64,000 nucleotides of DNA, taken from positions 62,001-126,000 of the forward strand of contig PHBO01000009.1 in the NCBI GenBank assembly GCA_002840645.1, in the 5' to 3' direction. Of this stretch, positions 42,495 through 51,356 are shown piece by piece. Each line of letters starts with the position of its first letter. Positions within the stretch are counted from its first letter, which is position 1. The stretch comes from Candidatus Cloacimonetes bacterium HGW-Cloacimonetes-3 (GTDB lineage Bacteria; Cloacimonadota; Cloacimonadia; Cloacimonadales; Cloacimonadaceae). A program made the position numbers and the translations under genes. Under the pieces are notes generated by a model. It saw only the letters and a list, made by a program, of their open reading frames with translations, was not told where the DNA came from and ran no database searches.

Positions 42495-43331
42495 ATGAAT
42501 GGAATAGTGTTTTTTAAGACTGCCGACCTCCCGATAATTAAAGAGTTCTATGGCAAGGTGTTGGAATTGCCACTGTGGTTAGACCAAGGCACTTGCGTTA
42601 TATTCAAAAATGGCAACATGCTGTTGGGATTCTGCCAGGCAGACATAGCGGAAACTGCAGGCACAATAACGTTCTTTATGCCTACCCGCAGAGATGTGCA
42701 GGAAAGGTATGAAACGCTGAAAAGCTTAGCTGCTGATGCTCCAAAGGAAAACCCTAAGTATTCCATTTATCATTTTTGGGCAAAGGATCCCGAAGGGCGG
42801 GAGCTGGAGTTTCAAACTTTTGAGCATGCACTGGAACCGCATATAAGCATAGACGAAGGTTTGATGATGCGACGCAGTATCCGCCATTATTCTCCGAAAG
42901 AGGTGCCACAGGAGATGCTGAGCAAGGTGTTTGAGCTATGCCGCTATTCTCCCACGGCACGTAACCAGCAAAGCTATTACTACGTAGTGATTAAACAGCG
43001 GGAAGTGCTGGAGAAGATTGTAAGCTTGCGAGGTCCTGCCGGAGACCCCATCCTTGCTTCGCCCTATGCCATAGCAGTGGCTGCCCGGGGAGAGCTTTCC
43101 CGGCGCAAGGTGCAGGATGCCTGCATCGCAGCATATCATTTGCTGCTGGCTGCCAAGGCTTATGGTTTGGGCACTTGCTGGGTTACGGATATGGATAGAG
43201 ACGAAGTGAAGGATTTGCTGAATATCCCGCACGATGACTATCTTGCCTGCCTCACTCCCATTGGCTTCCCCGCAGAGGGTTTTCCCCTGCCCAAACGGCA
43301 CGAAGTGGATAGCTTTGTGAGGTATGTATGA
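42495..43331 (+). CDS. VOC/glyoxalase-like and nitroreductase domain fusion
   Basis: 278 residues. About 1-118 is a vicinal-oxygen-chelate (glyoxalase/bleomycin-resistance) domain: FFKTADLPIIKEFYGKVLELPLW, then FWAKDPEGRELEFQTF. About 125-278 is a compact nitroreductase: MMRRSIRHYSPKEVP, RYSPTARNQQSYYYVV, and GLGTCWVTDMD, which bind FMN and form the dimer. The substrate is unknown; the fusion suggests the VOC part either binds the same small molecule or stabilises the dimer. The stop overlaps the start of the dehydrogenase gene (ATGA), so both probably serve one route. AGGAG precedes the start. Confidence 0.88.
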   Translation: MNGIVFFKTADLPIIKEFYGKVLELPLWLDQGTCVIFKNGNMLLGFCQADIAETAGTITFFMPTRRDVQERYETLKSLAADAPKENPKYSIYHFWAKDPEGRELEFQTFEHALEPHISIDEGLMMRRSIRHYSPKEVPQEMLSKVFELCRYSPTARNQQSYYYVVIKQREVLEKIVSLRGPAGDPILASPYAIAVAARGELSRRKVQDACIAAYHLLLAAKAYGLGTCWVTDMDRDEVKDLLNIPHDDYLACLTPIGFPAEGFPLPKRHEVDSFVRYV

Positions 43332-44284
43332 AGCCCAAACTGCTGCTTACGCGTATGATACCTGATGCAGCCATAGTCAAACTGGAAGAATACTTCGATG
43401 TAAGCGTTAATCCCCACGACAGGGCAATGACTGATGCGGAAATATGCGCACAAATAGCAGGTGCAGAAGCTCTTGTGTGTCTGTTGACGGATAGCATAGA
43501 TAAAAAGGTGATAGATGCAGCCCCCAAATTGAAGGTTATTTCTGCCTACGCCGTGGGTTTTAATAATATAGACGTGGAATACGCCACTTACAAAGGGATA
43601 GCCGTGTGCAATACTGCAGGAGTGTTAACGGAATCCACAGCAGACCTCACCTGGGCTTTAATTATGGCAACCTGCCGCAGAGTAACCGAAAGCGAGGCAT
43701 TCCTGCGGGAAGGCAAGTTTAAGGCATGGGAACCGATGCTGATGTTGGGGCAGGATGTATTTGGCAAAACCCTGGGTATTCTGGGCATGGGCAGGATCGG
43801 GCAAGCGGTTGCCAAACGTGCACTGGGCTTCGATATGAAGATTATCTACCACAGCACTACCCCGCAAACCCTAAGCTTTCCTGCGCAACAGGTTGATCTG
43901 GACACTCTGTTGCAGGAAGCGGATATCCTTTCTTTGCATGCCCCGCTTACACCAAAAACCATGCATTTAATCGGGAAAGCCGAGATAGAGAAATTGAAGC
44001 CTACCGCCGTGCTGATAAACACCGCCAGAGGTGCCATTGTGGATGAGGAAGCCCTGATATCAGCTCTTTCCGAAAAGCGTATCTTCGCCGCAGGGTTTGA
44101 TGTGTATGAGCACGAGCCCTCTATTCCGGGGGCTTTATTAGCACTAAAAAACGTGGTTCTGCTTCCGCATATAGGCTCTGGCAGCATTGCTACCCGCACC
44201 AATATGGGCATCATGGCAGCAGAAAACGCCATTGCTGTTTTGGAGGGGAAAAGCCCACTTTCGCAGGTAAACAAACTGAACTAA
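43328..44284 (+). CDS. D-2-hydroxyacid dehydrogenase (glyoxylate/hydroxypyruvate reductase type)
   Basis: 318 residues. NAD-binding GMGRIGQAVAKRA (about 156-168) and the catalytic triad Arg in INTARGAIVDEEAL, Glu in VYEHEPSI and His in LLPHIGS. It reduces a 2-keto acid to the D-hydroxy acid; glyoxylate or hydroxypyruvate is the common substrate of close relatives, but specificity cannot be read from sequence. Coupled to the VOC-nitroreductase gene. Confidence 0.9.
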   Translation: MKPKLLLTRMIPDAAIVKLEEYFDVSVNPHDRAMTDAEICAQIAGAEALVCLLTDSIDKKVIDAAPKLKVISAYAVGFNNIDVEYATYKGIAVCNTAGVLTESTADLTWALIMATCRRVTESEAFLREGKFKAWEPMLMLGQDVFGKTLGILGMGRIGQAVAKRALGFDMKIIYHSTTPQTLSFPAQQVDLDTLLQEADILSLHAPLTPKTMHLIGKAEIEKLKPTAVLINTARGAIVDEEALISALSEKRIFAAGFDVYEHEPSIPGALLALKNVVLLPHIGSGSIATRTNMGIMAAENAIAVLEGKSPLSQVNKLN

Positions 44285-44450
44285 GATGATGGAGGAAAAA
44301 GTAAAATATCTGCTGTCTTTCGGAGGTAGGAATCCAAACATGCAACGGCTCTTAAATAGCGAAATGCAAATTGCAGCTTGACAGATTTTGTGGAGTAGGA
44401 ATCAATTCACTTGCGGAGATTAACAGAGGGATCAGCTACAAGAGGTAACG

Positions 44451-45566
44451 ATGCAAAAAGAACATAAGTGCGTGAACATTGGCATCTTTAACGGTCTTAG
44501 CGAAGATGTGGTAAACAGCTTTGCTAAAGACCTTGAAAGGATCAATGTCTCCCAGGGGGATGCAATAATATCAGAACATTCCTGGGGGGACAATCTCTTT
44601 TTTGTATGCAAAGGCAAGGTGGAAATCAGCAAGGGATTAAACAACCCCGAAACACCTTTTGCACAGCTATCAATATTGGAACCGGGCGAGTTTTTTGGAG
44701 AAATGGGCATTATTAACGATGAACCCCGCTCTGCCAGTGTAATAGCCCTGGAAGATGTGGAGCTGCTTGTTATCCCCCGCGAAGTTTTCACTCGGATCAC
44801 CTTCTCTTATCCAATTGTGATGTTTAATCTGATGCGTACGATTTCCGGGCGTTTGCGTGAAACTAATGAGCGGTTTGTGGATGTGATGAACCAGATGCTC
44901 AGCAAAAACCGTTTAATGGCGATTGGGCTGGCTGCCAGCAAGATTATCCACGATATAAAAACACCGCTCACAGTTATTGTGCTTACGGCGCAATTGATAG
45001 AAAGCATATACCCCGGGAGCAATGAATTCACCGATAGCATAGTGAAACAAACTAAACTTGTAGATCAGTTAGTACGCGAAGTGTTGGATTTTGCCAAAGG
45101 AACAGAGACGCCACCGCTGATTCAAATGATAGATTTGGACGTGTTTTTCCGCGAGATAAATGAAGTGTATGTATCAGCCTTGAAGGGACGCAATATCAAC
45201 TTTATTGTGGAAAACAAGATTCGGGATTACGTATATTTTGATGAAGGTAAAATACGACGGGTGTTGATCAACTTGATAAAGAACTCCTCAGAAGCCATAC
45301 CGGCAGATGGGGAATTGAAGATAGTTACAGGAATGTCCTCCGGGTGGTTGCAGATATCAGTTATAGATAACGGACCGGGTATTTCGGCAGCTATCAGGGA
45401 AGATTTGTTCCAGCCCTTCATTTCGGAGGGTAAACCACATGGCACGGGACTTGGCTTAGCGATATGCAAAAAACTGGTGCAGGAGCATCGGGGACGCTTG
45501 GAATACATCCCTGTAGAGCCTCATGGCAGCAGGTTTGATATTCGTATTCCCCAAAATATGAAATAA
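44451..45566 (+). CDS. cyclic-nucleotide-binding-domain histidine kinase
   Basis: 371 residues. A CNMP-binding/Crp-like sensor (about 15-130: EHSWGDNLFFVCKGKVEIS, EPGEFFGEMGIINDEPRSASV) is followed directly by a histidine kinase: H-box SKIIHDIKTPLTVIV (about 162-176), N-box INLIKNSSEAI, and ATP motifs DNGPGIS and GTGLGLAICKKL. No membrane segment, so a cytosolic kinase sensing a small molecule. The sensor keeps the FGEMG phosphate-binding-like loop. No response regulator lies next to it; the receiver/HD-GYP protein at 27792 is a possible partner only by guess. AGAGG precedes the start. Confidence 0.92.
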   Translation: MQKEHKCVNIGIFNGLSEDVVNSFAKDLERINVSQGDAIISEHSWGDNLFFVCKGKVEISKGLNNPETPFAQLSILEPGEFFGEMGIINDEPRSASVIALEDVELLVIPREVFTRITFSYPIVMFNLMRTISGRLRETNERFVDVMNQMLSKNRLMAIGLAASKIIHDIKTPLTVIVLTAQLIESIYPGSNEFTDSIVKQTKLVDQLVREVLDFAKGTETPPLIQMIDLDVFFREINEVYVSALKGRNINFIVENKIRDYVYFDEGKIRRVLINLIKNSSEAIPADGELKIVTGMSSGWLQISVIDNGPGISAAIREDLFQPFISEGKPHGTGLGLAICKKLVQEHRGRLEYIPVEPHGSRFDIRIPQNMK

Positions 45567-45631
45567 ATGCTTGTCAAAATCGTGGCTTAGTTTTCTTTGG
45601 TTCAAACTAACAATAATTAGGGAAGTGAACC

Positions 45632-45829
45632 ATGTCAAGAATATGCGATATCTGTGGAAAAAGCGCTCAGGTTGGCAATCATCGCAGTCATGCATTAAAT
45701 GCCACCAAGCGTCGTTTCTATCCCAATTTGCACGAAATCCGCGCTATCTTCGAAAGCGGGATCAAACGTGTGAAGGTATGCAGCTCCTGTCTGAAAGCTA
45801 ATAAAGTCCGTAAAGCCGTAACCAGATAG
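45632..45829 (+). CDS. rpmB: 50S ribosomal protein L28
   Basis: 65 residues, a normal length. Contains the L28 hallmark [19 protein letters not shown] and two zinc-knuckle-like pairs, CDIC (5-8) and CSSC (50-53), so it is the zinc-binding (C+) form. GGGAAG precedes the ATG. It is transcribed alone and followed by a terminator at 45897. Confidence 0.97.
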   Translation: MSRICDICGKSAQVGNHRSHALNATKRRFYPNLHEIRAIFESGIKRVKVCSSCLKANKVRKAVTR

Positions 45830-45896
45830 TATAGGCAAAAGCACCAGCGATTTAGGGGTGCACGGTAAAAAAGCTGAACTTATATACAGCCGCTTT

Positions 45897-45933
45897 TCGG
45901 GAATTACGGTTAATGCCGGATTCCCGATTTCTT
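45897..45933 (+). terminator. terminator after rpmB
   Basis: TCGGGAAT (45897-45904) pairs with ATTCCCGA (45920-45927) and is followed by TTTCTTACTTT. It lies 67 bases after the rpmB stop and 53 bases before the moxR start. Confidence 0.75.
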
Positions 45934-45979
45934 ACTTTGTGGCAGAAACAATAACAAGACTACCTGAACTGGGGGTTAT

Positions 45980-46966
45980 ATGCTAATAGAAGAAATACAA
46001 AACAGAGTGGAACAAAGCTCTGCGGTGCTAAATGATGTCCGCAGGGAAATTGGGAAAGTTATAGTTGGTCAGCAGGAGATCATCGATCGCTTGCTGATAG
46101 GGATAATTGCCAATGGACATATCCTGATAGAAGGTGTTCCTGGCTTGGCTAAGACCCTGATAATCTCATCCCTGGCGGCGGTGTTTGATGCCCAGTTTGC
46201 CCGCATCCAGTTTACTCCGGACTTGTTGCCTGCCGATATTACGGGAACTTTAATCTATAACCAGAAGAGCGGGGAGTTTACTGCCAAGCGGGGTCCTATC
46301 TTTGCCAATTTCATCCTTGCGGACGAGATAAACCGTGCGCCCTCGAAAGTGCAATCTGCCCTTCTGGAAGCAATGCAGGAACGTCAGGTTACCCTTGGTG
46401 ACAAAACGGAAGCTTTGCCCAGCCCATTCTTTGTGATGGCTACCCAGAATCCCATAGAGCAGGAAGGAACCTACCCTTTGCCTGAAGCACAAGTAGATCG
46501 TTTCATGATGAAGCTTAAGATTAAGTATCCTACCTTCGATGACGAACGCCTGATTCTGGATAGAATGGTGGAGGACAAGCCCATAGCCTTAAAAAAAGTG
46601 TTGAACCCTTCGGACATCGGCAAAATGCGCGAAGTGATAAACCTGGTGCACATGGAAGAAAAGCTGAAGGACTATATATTGCATCTGGTGCAGGCTACCA
46701 GACATCCGGAGCGCTATCCGCGCATCAGTAATCTGCAAGGCTTGATAGAGTTCGGTGCATCTCCACGGGCTACCATATACCTTGCCAGAGCCGCAAAAGC
46801 CTATGCCTACATCTCTGGACGTGCCTACGTGATACCGGATGATATCAAGGCAATCGGACGTGATGTACTGCGGCACAGGATTATCCTTTCTTACGAAGCT
46901 GAAGCCGAAGAGCTTAGCAGTGAGACAATTATTAACCGCATTCTGGACGAGATTGAAGTTCCCTAA
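45980..46966 (+). CDS. MoxR-family AAA+ ATPase
   Basis: 328 residues. Walker A variant GVPGLAKTL (about 51-59), Walker B and MoxR signature FILADEINRAPSKVQSALLEAMQE, sensor ATQNPIEQEGTYPLPEAQ and the arginine-rich lid. A chaperone-like ATPase that acts with von Willebrand proteins; here it opens the Bat operon. The DUF58 gene follows ten bases after its stop. Confidence 0.95.
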   Translation: MLIEEIQNRVEQSSAVLNDVRREIGKVIVGQQEIIDRLLIGIIANGHILIEGVPGLAKTLIISSLAAVFDAQFARIQFTPDLLPADITGTLIYNQKSGEFTAKRGPIFANFILADEINRAPSKVQSALLEAMQERQVTLGDKTEALPSPFFVMATQNPIEQEGTYPLPEAQVDRFMMKLKIKYPTFDDERLILDRMVEDKPIALKKVLNPSDIGKMREVINLVHMEEKLKDYILHLVQATRHPERYPRISNLQGLIEFGASPRATIYLARAAKAYAYISGRAYVIPDDIKAIGRDVLRHRIILSYEAEAEELSSETIINRILDEIEVP

Positions 46967-46975
46967 AGAGGACTA

Positions 46976-47869
46976 ATGTTCACCCAAAGTGCTTCAGACA
47001 TCCTGAAAAGAATACGCAGGATAGAGATTCGCACCCGCAACTCAGTTAATGAGCTGTTCAGCGGAGAATACCACAGCCGTTTCAGGGGGCAGGGACTGGA
47101 GTTTGCCGAAGTACGCGAATACCAGCCGGGGGATAATCACCGTGATATAGACTGGAATGTATCCGCCAGAATGGGACAGCTTTTCATCAAGAAGTTTAAA
47201 GAAACCCGCGAATTACGTGTGATGTTTCTGGTGGATATCAGCGCATCCGGGAACCTGGGAACGGTTTCCATGTTCAAGCGGGAGCGCATTGCAGAGCTTG
47301 TGGCAGGGCTTTCCTTTTCGGCAATTGCCAACGGCGATCATGCCGGTTTGATAATGTACTCGGACCAGGTAGAGAAGTATATCCCCCCGCGTAAAGGACG
47401 CAATAACGCTCTGGCAATCTTGCGGGATGTTCTGTACTTGCAGCCAAAAAGCCCCAGAACTTCCCTTGCTTCGGCATGCAGCTATGCCCAAAGGATGCTG
47501 AGGAAACGCTGTATTATCTTTGTTATTTCGGATTGGATTGATACGGGCTTCGAGAAACCGCTAAAAATATTAGCACAAAAGCATGACCTTATCGCCATGC
47601 AGATCCTGGATAAATGCGAGCTGGAGCTTCCCGATGCAGGTATTTTGCGCTTGCATGATCCCGAAACAGGGCAGGAAACCTGGGTGAATAGCTCCGATCC
47701 TAAACTACGCAACGCATATAAGAACATGGTGCAAAAGCAACAGACCGAACTGAAAAGCTTCTTCCGCAAATGCAAATGCGACTATCTGTTAATTAAGACA
47801 GAAGATTCTTATGTACAAGCCCTGCGCAAGTTCTTTGCCCTTCGCCAGAAGCAGAGATGGGGTAAGTGA
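46976..47869 (+). CDS. DUF58 domain protein of the Bat operon
   Basis: 297 residues. The DUF58 core REYQPGDNHRDIDWNVSARM is followed by a vWA-like fold with FLVDISASGNLG (a degenerate metal-site motif). It regularly follows MoxR in these operons and is thought to bridge the ATPase and the BatA/B proteins. The stop shares one base with the next start (TGATG). Confidence 0.92.
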   Translation: MFTQSASDILKRIRRIEIRTRNSVNELFSGEYHSRFRGQGLEFAEVREYQPGDNHRDIDWNVSARMGQLFIKKFKETRELRVMFLVDISASGNLGTVSMFKRERIAELVAGLSFSAIANGDHAGLIMYSDQVEKYIPPRKGRNNALAILRDVLYLQPKSPRTSLASACSYAQRMLRKRCIIFVISDWIDTGFEKPLKILAQKHDLIAMQILDKCELELPDAGILRLHDPETGQETWVNSSDPKLRNAYKNMVQKQQTELKSFFRKCKCDYLLIKTEDSYVQALRKFFALRQKQRWGK

Positions 47870-48786
47870 TGCAGGTGTTTCGCACATTTAACCCGCTGCC
47901 TCTTTCCAAACTTATCTTGCTCATCATGTTGCTGATGTGTATAATGCCTTTTATGCTGCAAGCTACCATAACACAGGAACTTTCCGGGGTGGACAGCCTC
48001 ACGGTGGGAACACCCTTCAAATTCACAATCCACAGTGACTATCCCATACAAGGAGTCTCCATTCCCGATACGTTGGAGAGCTTTGCCATCATTAACAGCA
48101 CAGCCTTGCAGGATGACAAAAGCTGGCAGCTTAGCATTGCAGTTCTCAAAACCGGAGCTTTATCCTTCCCCCGCTTGCAGGTTCAGCATGCGGGAAGCTC
48201 TGTTAAGCCGGATTCCACGGATGCTTTTCGGGTGTATGTTCTATCCGTCTTGGCAGAAGGAGATACTTTGCTAAGGGATATCAAGCCTCTGGAACGCTAT
48301 CCTTTGCAGCCGGCACTGTGGCTTTATGTGTTATTGGCACTTGTAGCTATGATCTTAGCGATATATTTAATAGTGAACAAGCAAAAGAAAGCTCCCAAAC
48401 CCATAGCTCCTTCGCCGGTCTTGATTCCGAAAGCTACCCCCGCCTGGCAGGTGGCACTTTCCGAACTTGAAACCCTTATCTCCGGTGGCTTACTTGGCAG
48501 TGGAGATATCCTTGCCTATCATTTTCGCTTGTCGGAGATACTGCGTAGCTTCCTGGAGCTAACATACCACTTTCCTGCTATGGAAATGACGGGTACCGAG
48601 ATAGTAATAGTTCTAAAAAAGCACAAGATTAGCAGAAGTGACGAACTCCGCAGTTTTATCGTCTTTTGTGACATGATAAAGTTTGCCAAAGCAGAGCCTG
48701 CAATGCCTGAGATAGAGGAGCGGACACAATGGCTGAAGGATTACTTTATCAGCTTTAGCCCGCCTTCATCAGGAGTTAGCGGGTGA
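47869..48786 (+). CDS. Bat-operon membrane protein (DUF4381/BatD-like)
   Basis: 305 residues from the ATG at 47869. N-terminal signal or anchor (about 12-32), an exported beta domain (about 35-145), a membrane segment (about 150-172, LWLYVLLALVAMILAIYLIV) and a cytoplasmic helical domain (about 200-300, with YHFRLSEILRSFLELTYHF). This layout is that of the DUF4381-type protein usually found between DUF58 and BatA. The stop overlaps the GTG start of batA. Confidence 0.78.
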   Translation: MQVFRTFNPLPLSKLILLIMLLMCIMPFMLQATITQELSGVDSLTVGTPFKFTIHSDYPIQGVSIPDTLESFAIINSTALQDDKSWQLSIAVLKTGALSFPRLQVQHAGSSVKPDSTDAFRVYVLSVLAEGDTLLRDIKPLERYPLQPALWLYVLLALVAMILAIYLIVNKQKKAPKPIAPSPVLIPKATPAWQVALSELETLISGGLLGSGDILAYHFRLSEILRSFLELTYHFPAMEMTGTEIVIVLKKHKISRSDELRSFIVFCDMIKFAKAEPAMPEIEERTQWLKDYFISFSPPSSGVSG

Positions 48787-49778
48787 TAAGATTTGAAAAC
48801 CCCTGGCTCTTGCTGGGTCTATTGTTAATCCCTCTTTATCTTTGGTGGGAAACCCGGCGAACCCAAAACCGCAAGCTTTCCCTGCCACATTCTCGGGTAC
48901 AGCAGTTAGTGAAGCTAAGCGCAGGAAGCTTGCCCTATCGGTATCTGTATCCCGGATTGCGCAGCGCAACTATCCTGTGTCTGGTTATTGCCATAGCCCA
49001 GCCCAGATGGGGAGTTCAAACCAGGGATGTAAACACCAAGGGTGTGGATATTGTGCTTGCTATTGATATCAGCGGGTCTATGCTGGCGATGGATTTTGCC
49101 CCTGAGAACCGCCTGGGTGCTGCTGTAAAAGTCGCCATGGATTTTGTTTCCCGCCGTCCCAATGACCGCTTTGCTCTGGTGGCATTTTCCGAATATGCTT
49201 TAACCCAAATACCCATTACTTTTGACCAGAATGCCATGATGAACAGCCTGAAGCAATTAAGGGTAAATGAAAAAGCTTCCGGCACAGCCATCGGTTTGGG
49301 TCTTGCCAAAGCGGTTGCCAGGCTGAAAGACAGTAAGGCAAAATCCCGCGTGGTTATCCTGATCACCGATGGTGTGAACAACACCGGCGAGATAGATCCG
49401 CTAAGTGCGGCACAAATGGCGAAAGAGCTTGGCATAAAAGTGTATCCCATAGGGGTTGGTAGCGGGGGAATGGTTCCTTTTCCATTCTACGATCCCATCT
49501 TTGGCACACGCTATATAAATACCCTGATAGAGCTTGATATGCTTACCCTGAATAAAATCGCCGCTGCTACCGGAACCGGCAGGGCTGCCCTGGCTACGGA
49601 TGCCAACAGCCTTAGTAATATCATGTTACAGATAGACAAGCAGGAAAAAACTACTTTCACAGCTCAGTTCAGCTACAGATTCAGTGAACGCTTCATGCCT
49701 TTCCTGTGGCTTGCTTTCCTGTTGCTACTAATAGAGTTAGTCCTTAAAACTTATCTTATCCCAATTCTACCGGAATAA
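48783..49778 (+). CDS. batA: BatA, von Willebrand factor A membrane protein
   Basis: 331 residues starting at GTG 48783, overlapping the upstream TGA. Two N-terminal membrane segments (about 6-22 and 55-73), a vWA domain with an intact metal site DISGSM (near 95) plus the following TD...N segment (LITDGVNNTG), and a C-terminal membrane segment (about 306-326). Periplasmic or cytoplasmic orientation is not certain from sequence. Involved with BatB-E in oxygen tolerance and envelope functions in anaerobes. Confidence 0.92.
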   Translation: MIRFENPWLLLGLLLIPLYLWWETRRTQNRKLSLPHSRVQQLVKLSAGSLPYRYLYPGLRSATILCLVIAIAQPRWGVQTRDVNTKGVDIVLAIDISGSMLAMDFAPENRLGAAVKVAMDFVSRRPNDRFALVAFSEYALTQIPITFDQNAMMNSLKQLRVNEKASGTAIGLGLAKAVARLKDSKAKSRVVILITDGVNNTGEIDPLSAAQMAKELGIKVYPIGVGSGGMVPFPFYDPIFGTRYINTLIELDMLTLNKIAAATGTGRAALATDANSLSNIMLQIDKQEKTTFTAQFSYRFSERFMPFLWLAFLLLLIELVLKTYLIPILPE

Positions 49779-49780
49779 GC

Positions 49781-50776
49781 ATGAATTTTGTAAATCCGCA
49801 TCTGTTAGTACTGTTAGTTATCTGCCTCGCATTGTTCGGGCTAATCCTTAGCCGTGGGAAAAGGATGCAAAAGCGTTTTATGCGCTATGCTCAAAGCCAC
49901 ATGTATAGCCACTACTTCCGCAGCCATTCCGCTTTTTGGGTTAGCTTCAAGCTATTTGTTCTCTGTCTGGCGTTGGCAGCAATCATTGTCGCCATCGTGC
50001 GTCCCCAGTGGGATTATGTGCACAAAGAGACAGAGAGCAGCGGCATGGATATTATTTTTGCCATCGATGTTTCCAAAAGCATGGATGCACAGGACATGAT
50101 GCCAAGCAGGCTGATGCGGGCACTTATCCAGATATCGGCATTTCTGGATCAGGTGCAGACAGACCGCATCGGAATAATCGCCTTTGCCGGTGTGGCAACC
50201 CTTGAATGCCCCCTCACCGATGATTATGAAGCGGTTAAGATAGTTCTCGGCAGCATCTCCACCAGCAATATCCCCAAGCCGGGAACAAACATCGGCGCAG
50301 CTCTGCAATTGGCTGCTGACGCCTTTGTAACCGGGCAACAGCAAAACACCTTAATCCTGATCTCCGATGGGGAAGATCTGGAGGGTGCTGCCAACGCACA
50401 AACCAAGCTACTAAAGTCCAAGGGCATTCGTATCCATACGATGGGTGTGGGAAGTCCGGAAGGATACGTTATTACCCACCCGGAAACCGGACAGGAAGTG
50501 ATAAGTAAACTGGACGAATCCTCCCTTGCTGAATTGTCCCGCATCACCGATGGAGATTACTATCGGGTAACTCCCGGTGGTGAGGAAATTCAGCTAATCC
50601 TAAAACGCATCTACGATAGCGAAGAAAAGCGCATCAACCGCAAGCGCATAAATGTATTACAAGAGCAGTACCATCTTTTTGCAGGCTTGGCTTTGATCCT
50701 GCTTTTGTTAGAGAGCATAATTGATCCCCGACGCAAGAAAGGGATACTGGCTGCGGAGAACACTAATGAAGCTTAA
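49781..50776 (+). CDS. batB: BatB, von Willebrand factor A membrane protein
   Basis: 331 residues, the same length and layout as BatA but diverged. Membrane segments at about 6-24 and 55-75, metal site DVSKSMDAQD (near 95-104), LISDGEDLEG, and a C-terminal hydrophobic stretch (about 298-315). It starts two bases after the batA stop. Likely to form a complex with BatA and BatC. Confidence 0.92.
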   Translation: MNFVNPHLLVLLVICLALFGLILSRGKRMQKRFMRYAQSHMYSHYFRSHSAFWVSFKLFVLCLALAAIIVAIVRPQWDYVHKETESSGMDIIFAIDVSKSMDAQDMMPSRLMRALIQISAFLDQVQTDRIGIIAFAGVATLECPLTDDYEAVKIVLGSISTSNIPKPGTNIGAALQLAADAFVTGQQQNTLILISDGEDLEGAANAQTKLLKSKGIRIHTMGVGSPEGYVITHPETGQEVISKLDESSLAELSRITDGDYYRVTPGGEEIQLILKRIYDSEEKRINRKRINVLQEQYHLFAGLALILLLLESIIDPRRKKGILAAENTNEA

Positions 50777-51353
50777 GCATAAAAAGATAGCCCTGTTTAT
50801 CCTGATATTAATACTCCTTAGCTTCATCTTCGAGCTAACAATGCGCCCCAAGGTGCTTTCGCAGAGTTGGGCTGATATGCAGTACAGGGGTAAACGTTTT
50901 AGCAGTGCGGAAAAGGTATTCGCCCGCAATGCTAAGAAAGACGATGCCACTGCCTCGGCAAACCTGGCAAAAAGCATGTACAAACAGGATAGAATAGAGG
51001 ATGCAGAAAGGCAATCTGATAAAGCCTTAGCACTATCTCCCCATAAGAGCAATCTGAACTACGACAGAGCTAATATTGCCTATAAACAAGGTGATTATAC
51101 AAAAGCACTGGAGCTGTACCGGAAAGCTATGCTGGAAAAGCCCAAGGATACCGATATTAAAGCTAACTATGAGCTTACCCTGAAGAAGATGCAAAGCCAA
51201 GCCCCAAAACCGCAGCCGGAAAAGGAAAAAGAGCAAGACCCCGATAAACAGGAAGAAATACGTAACATCCTGGGTGGTCTGGATAACAAGGAAAGCAGCG
51301 ACCGGAAACAACAGAATCCCCAACAGGGATTGCCCCCAACCAAATGGTGGTAA
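50766..51353 (+). CDS. batC: BatC, membrane-anchored TPR protein
   Basis: 195 residues from the ATG at 50766, overlapping the end of batB by 11 bases. An N-terminal anchor (about 8-22), two to three TPR units (ANLAKSMYKQDRIEDAERQSDKAL and ANIAYKQGDYTKALELYRKA), and a charged, low-complexity tail (PKPQPEKEKEQDPDKQEEI) ending in GLPPTKWW. The W-W ending is the common BatC terminus. Frames further upstream overlap batB more and are unlikely. Confidence 0.87.
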   Translation: MKLKHKKIALFILILILLSFIFELTMRPKVLSQSWADMQYRGKRFSSAEKVFARNAKKDDATASANLAKSMYKQDRIEDAERQSDKALALSPHKSNLNYDRANIAYKQGDYTKALELYRKAMLEKPKDTDIKANYELTLKKMQSQAPKPQPEKEKEQDPDKQEEIRNILGGLDNKESSDRKQQNPQQGLPPTKWW

Positions 51354-51356
51354 ATT

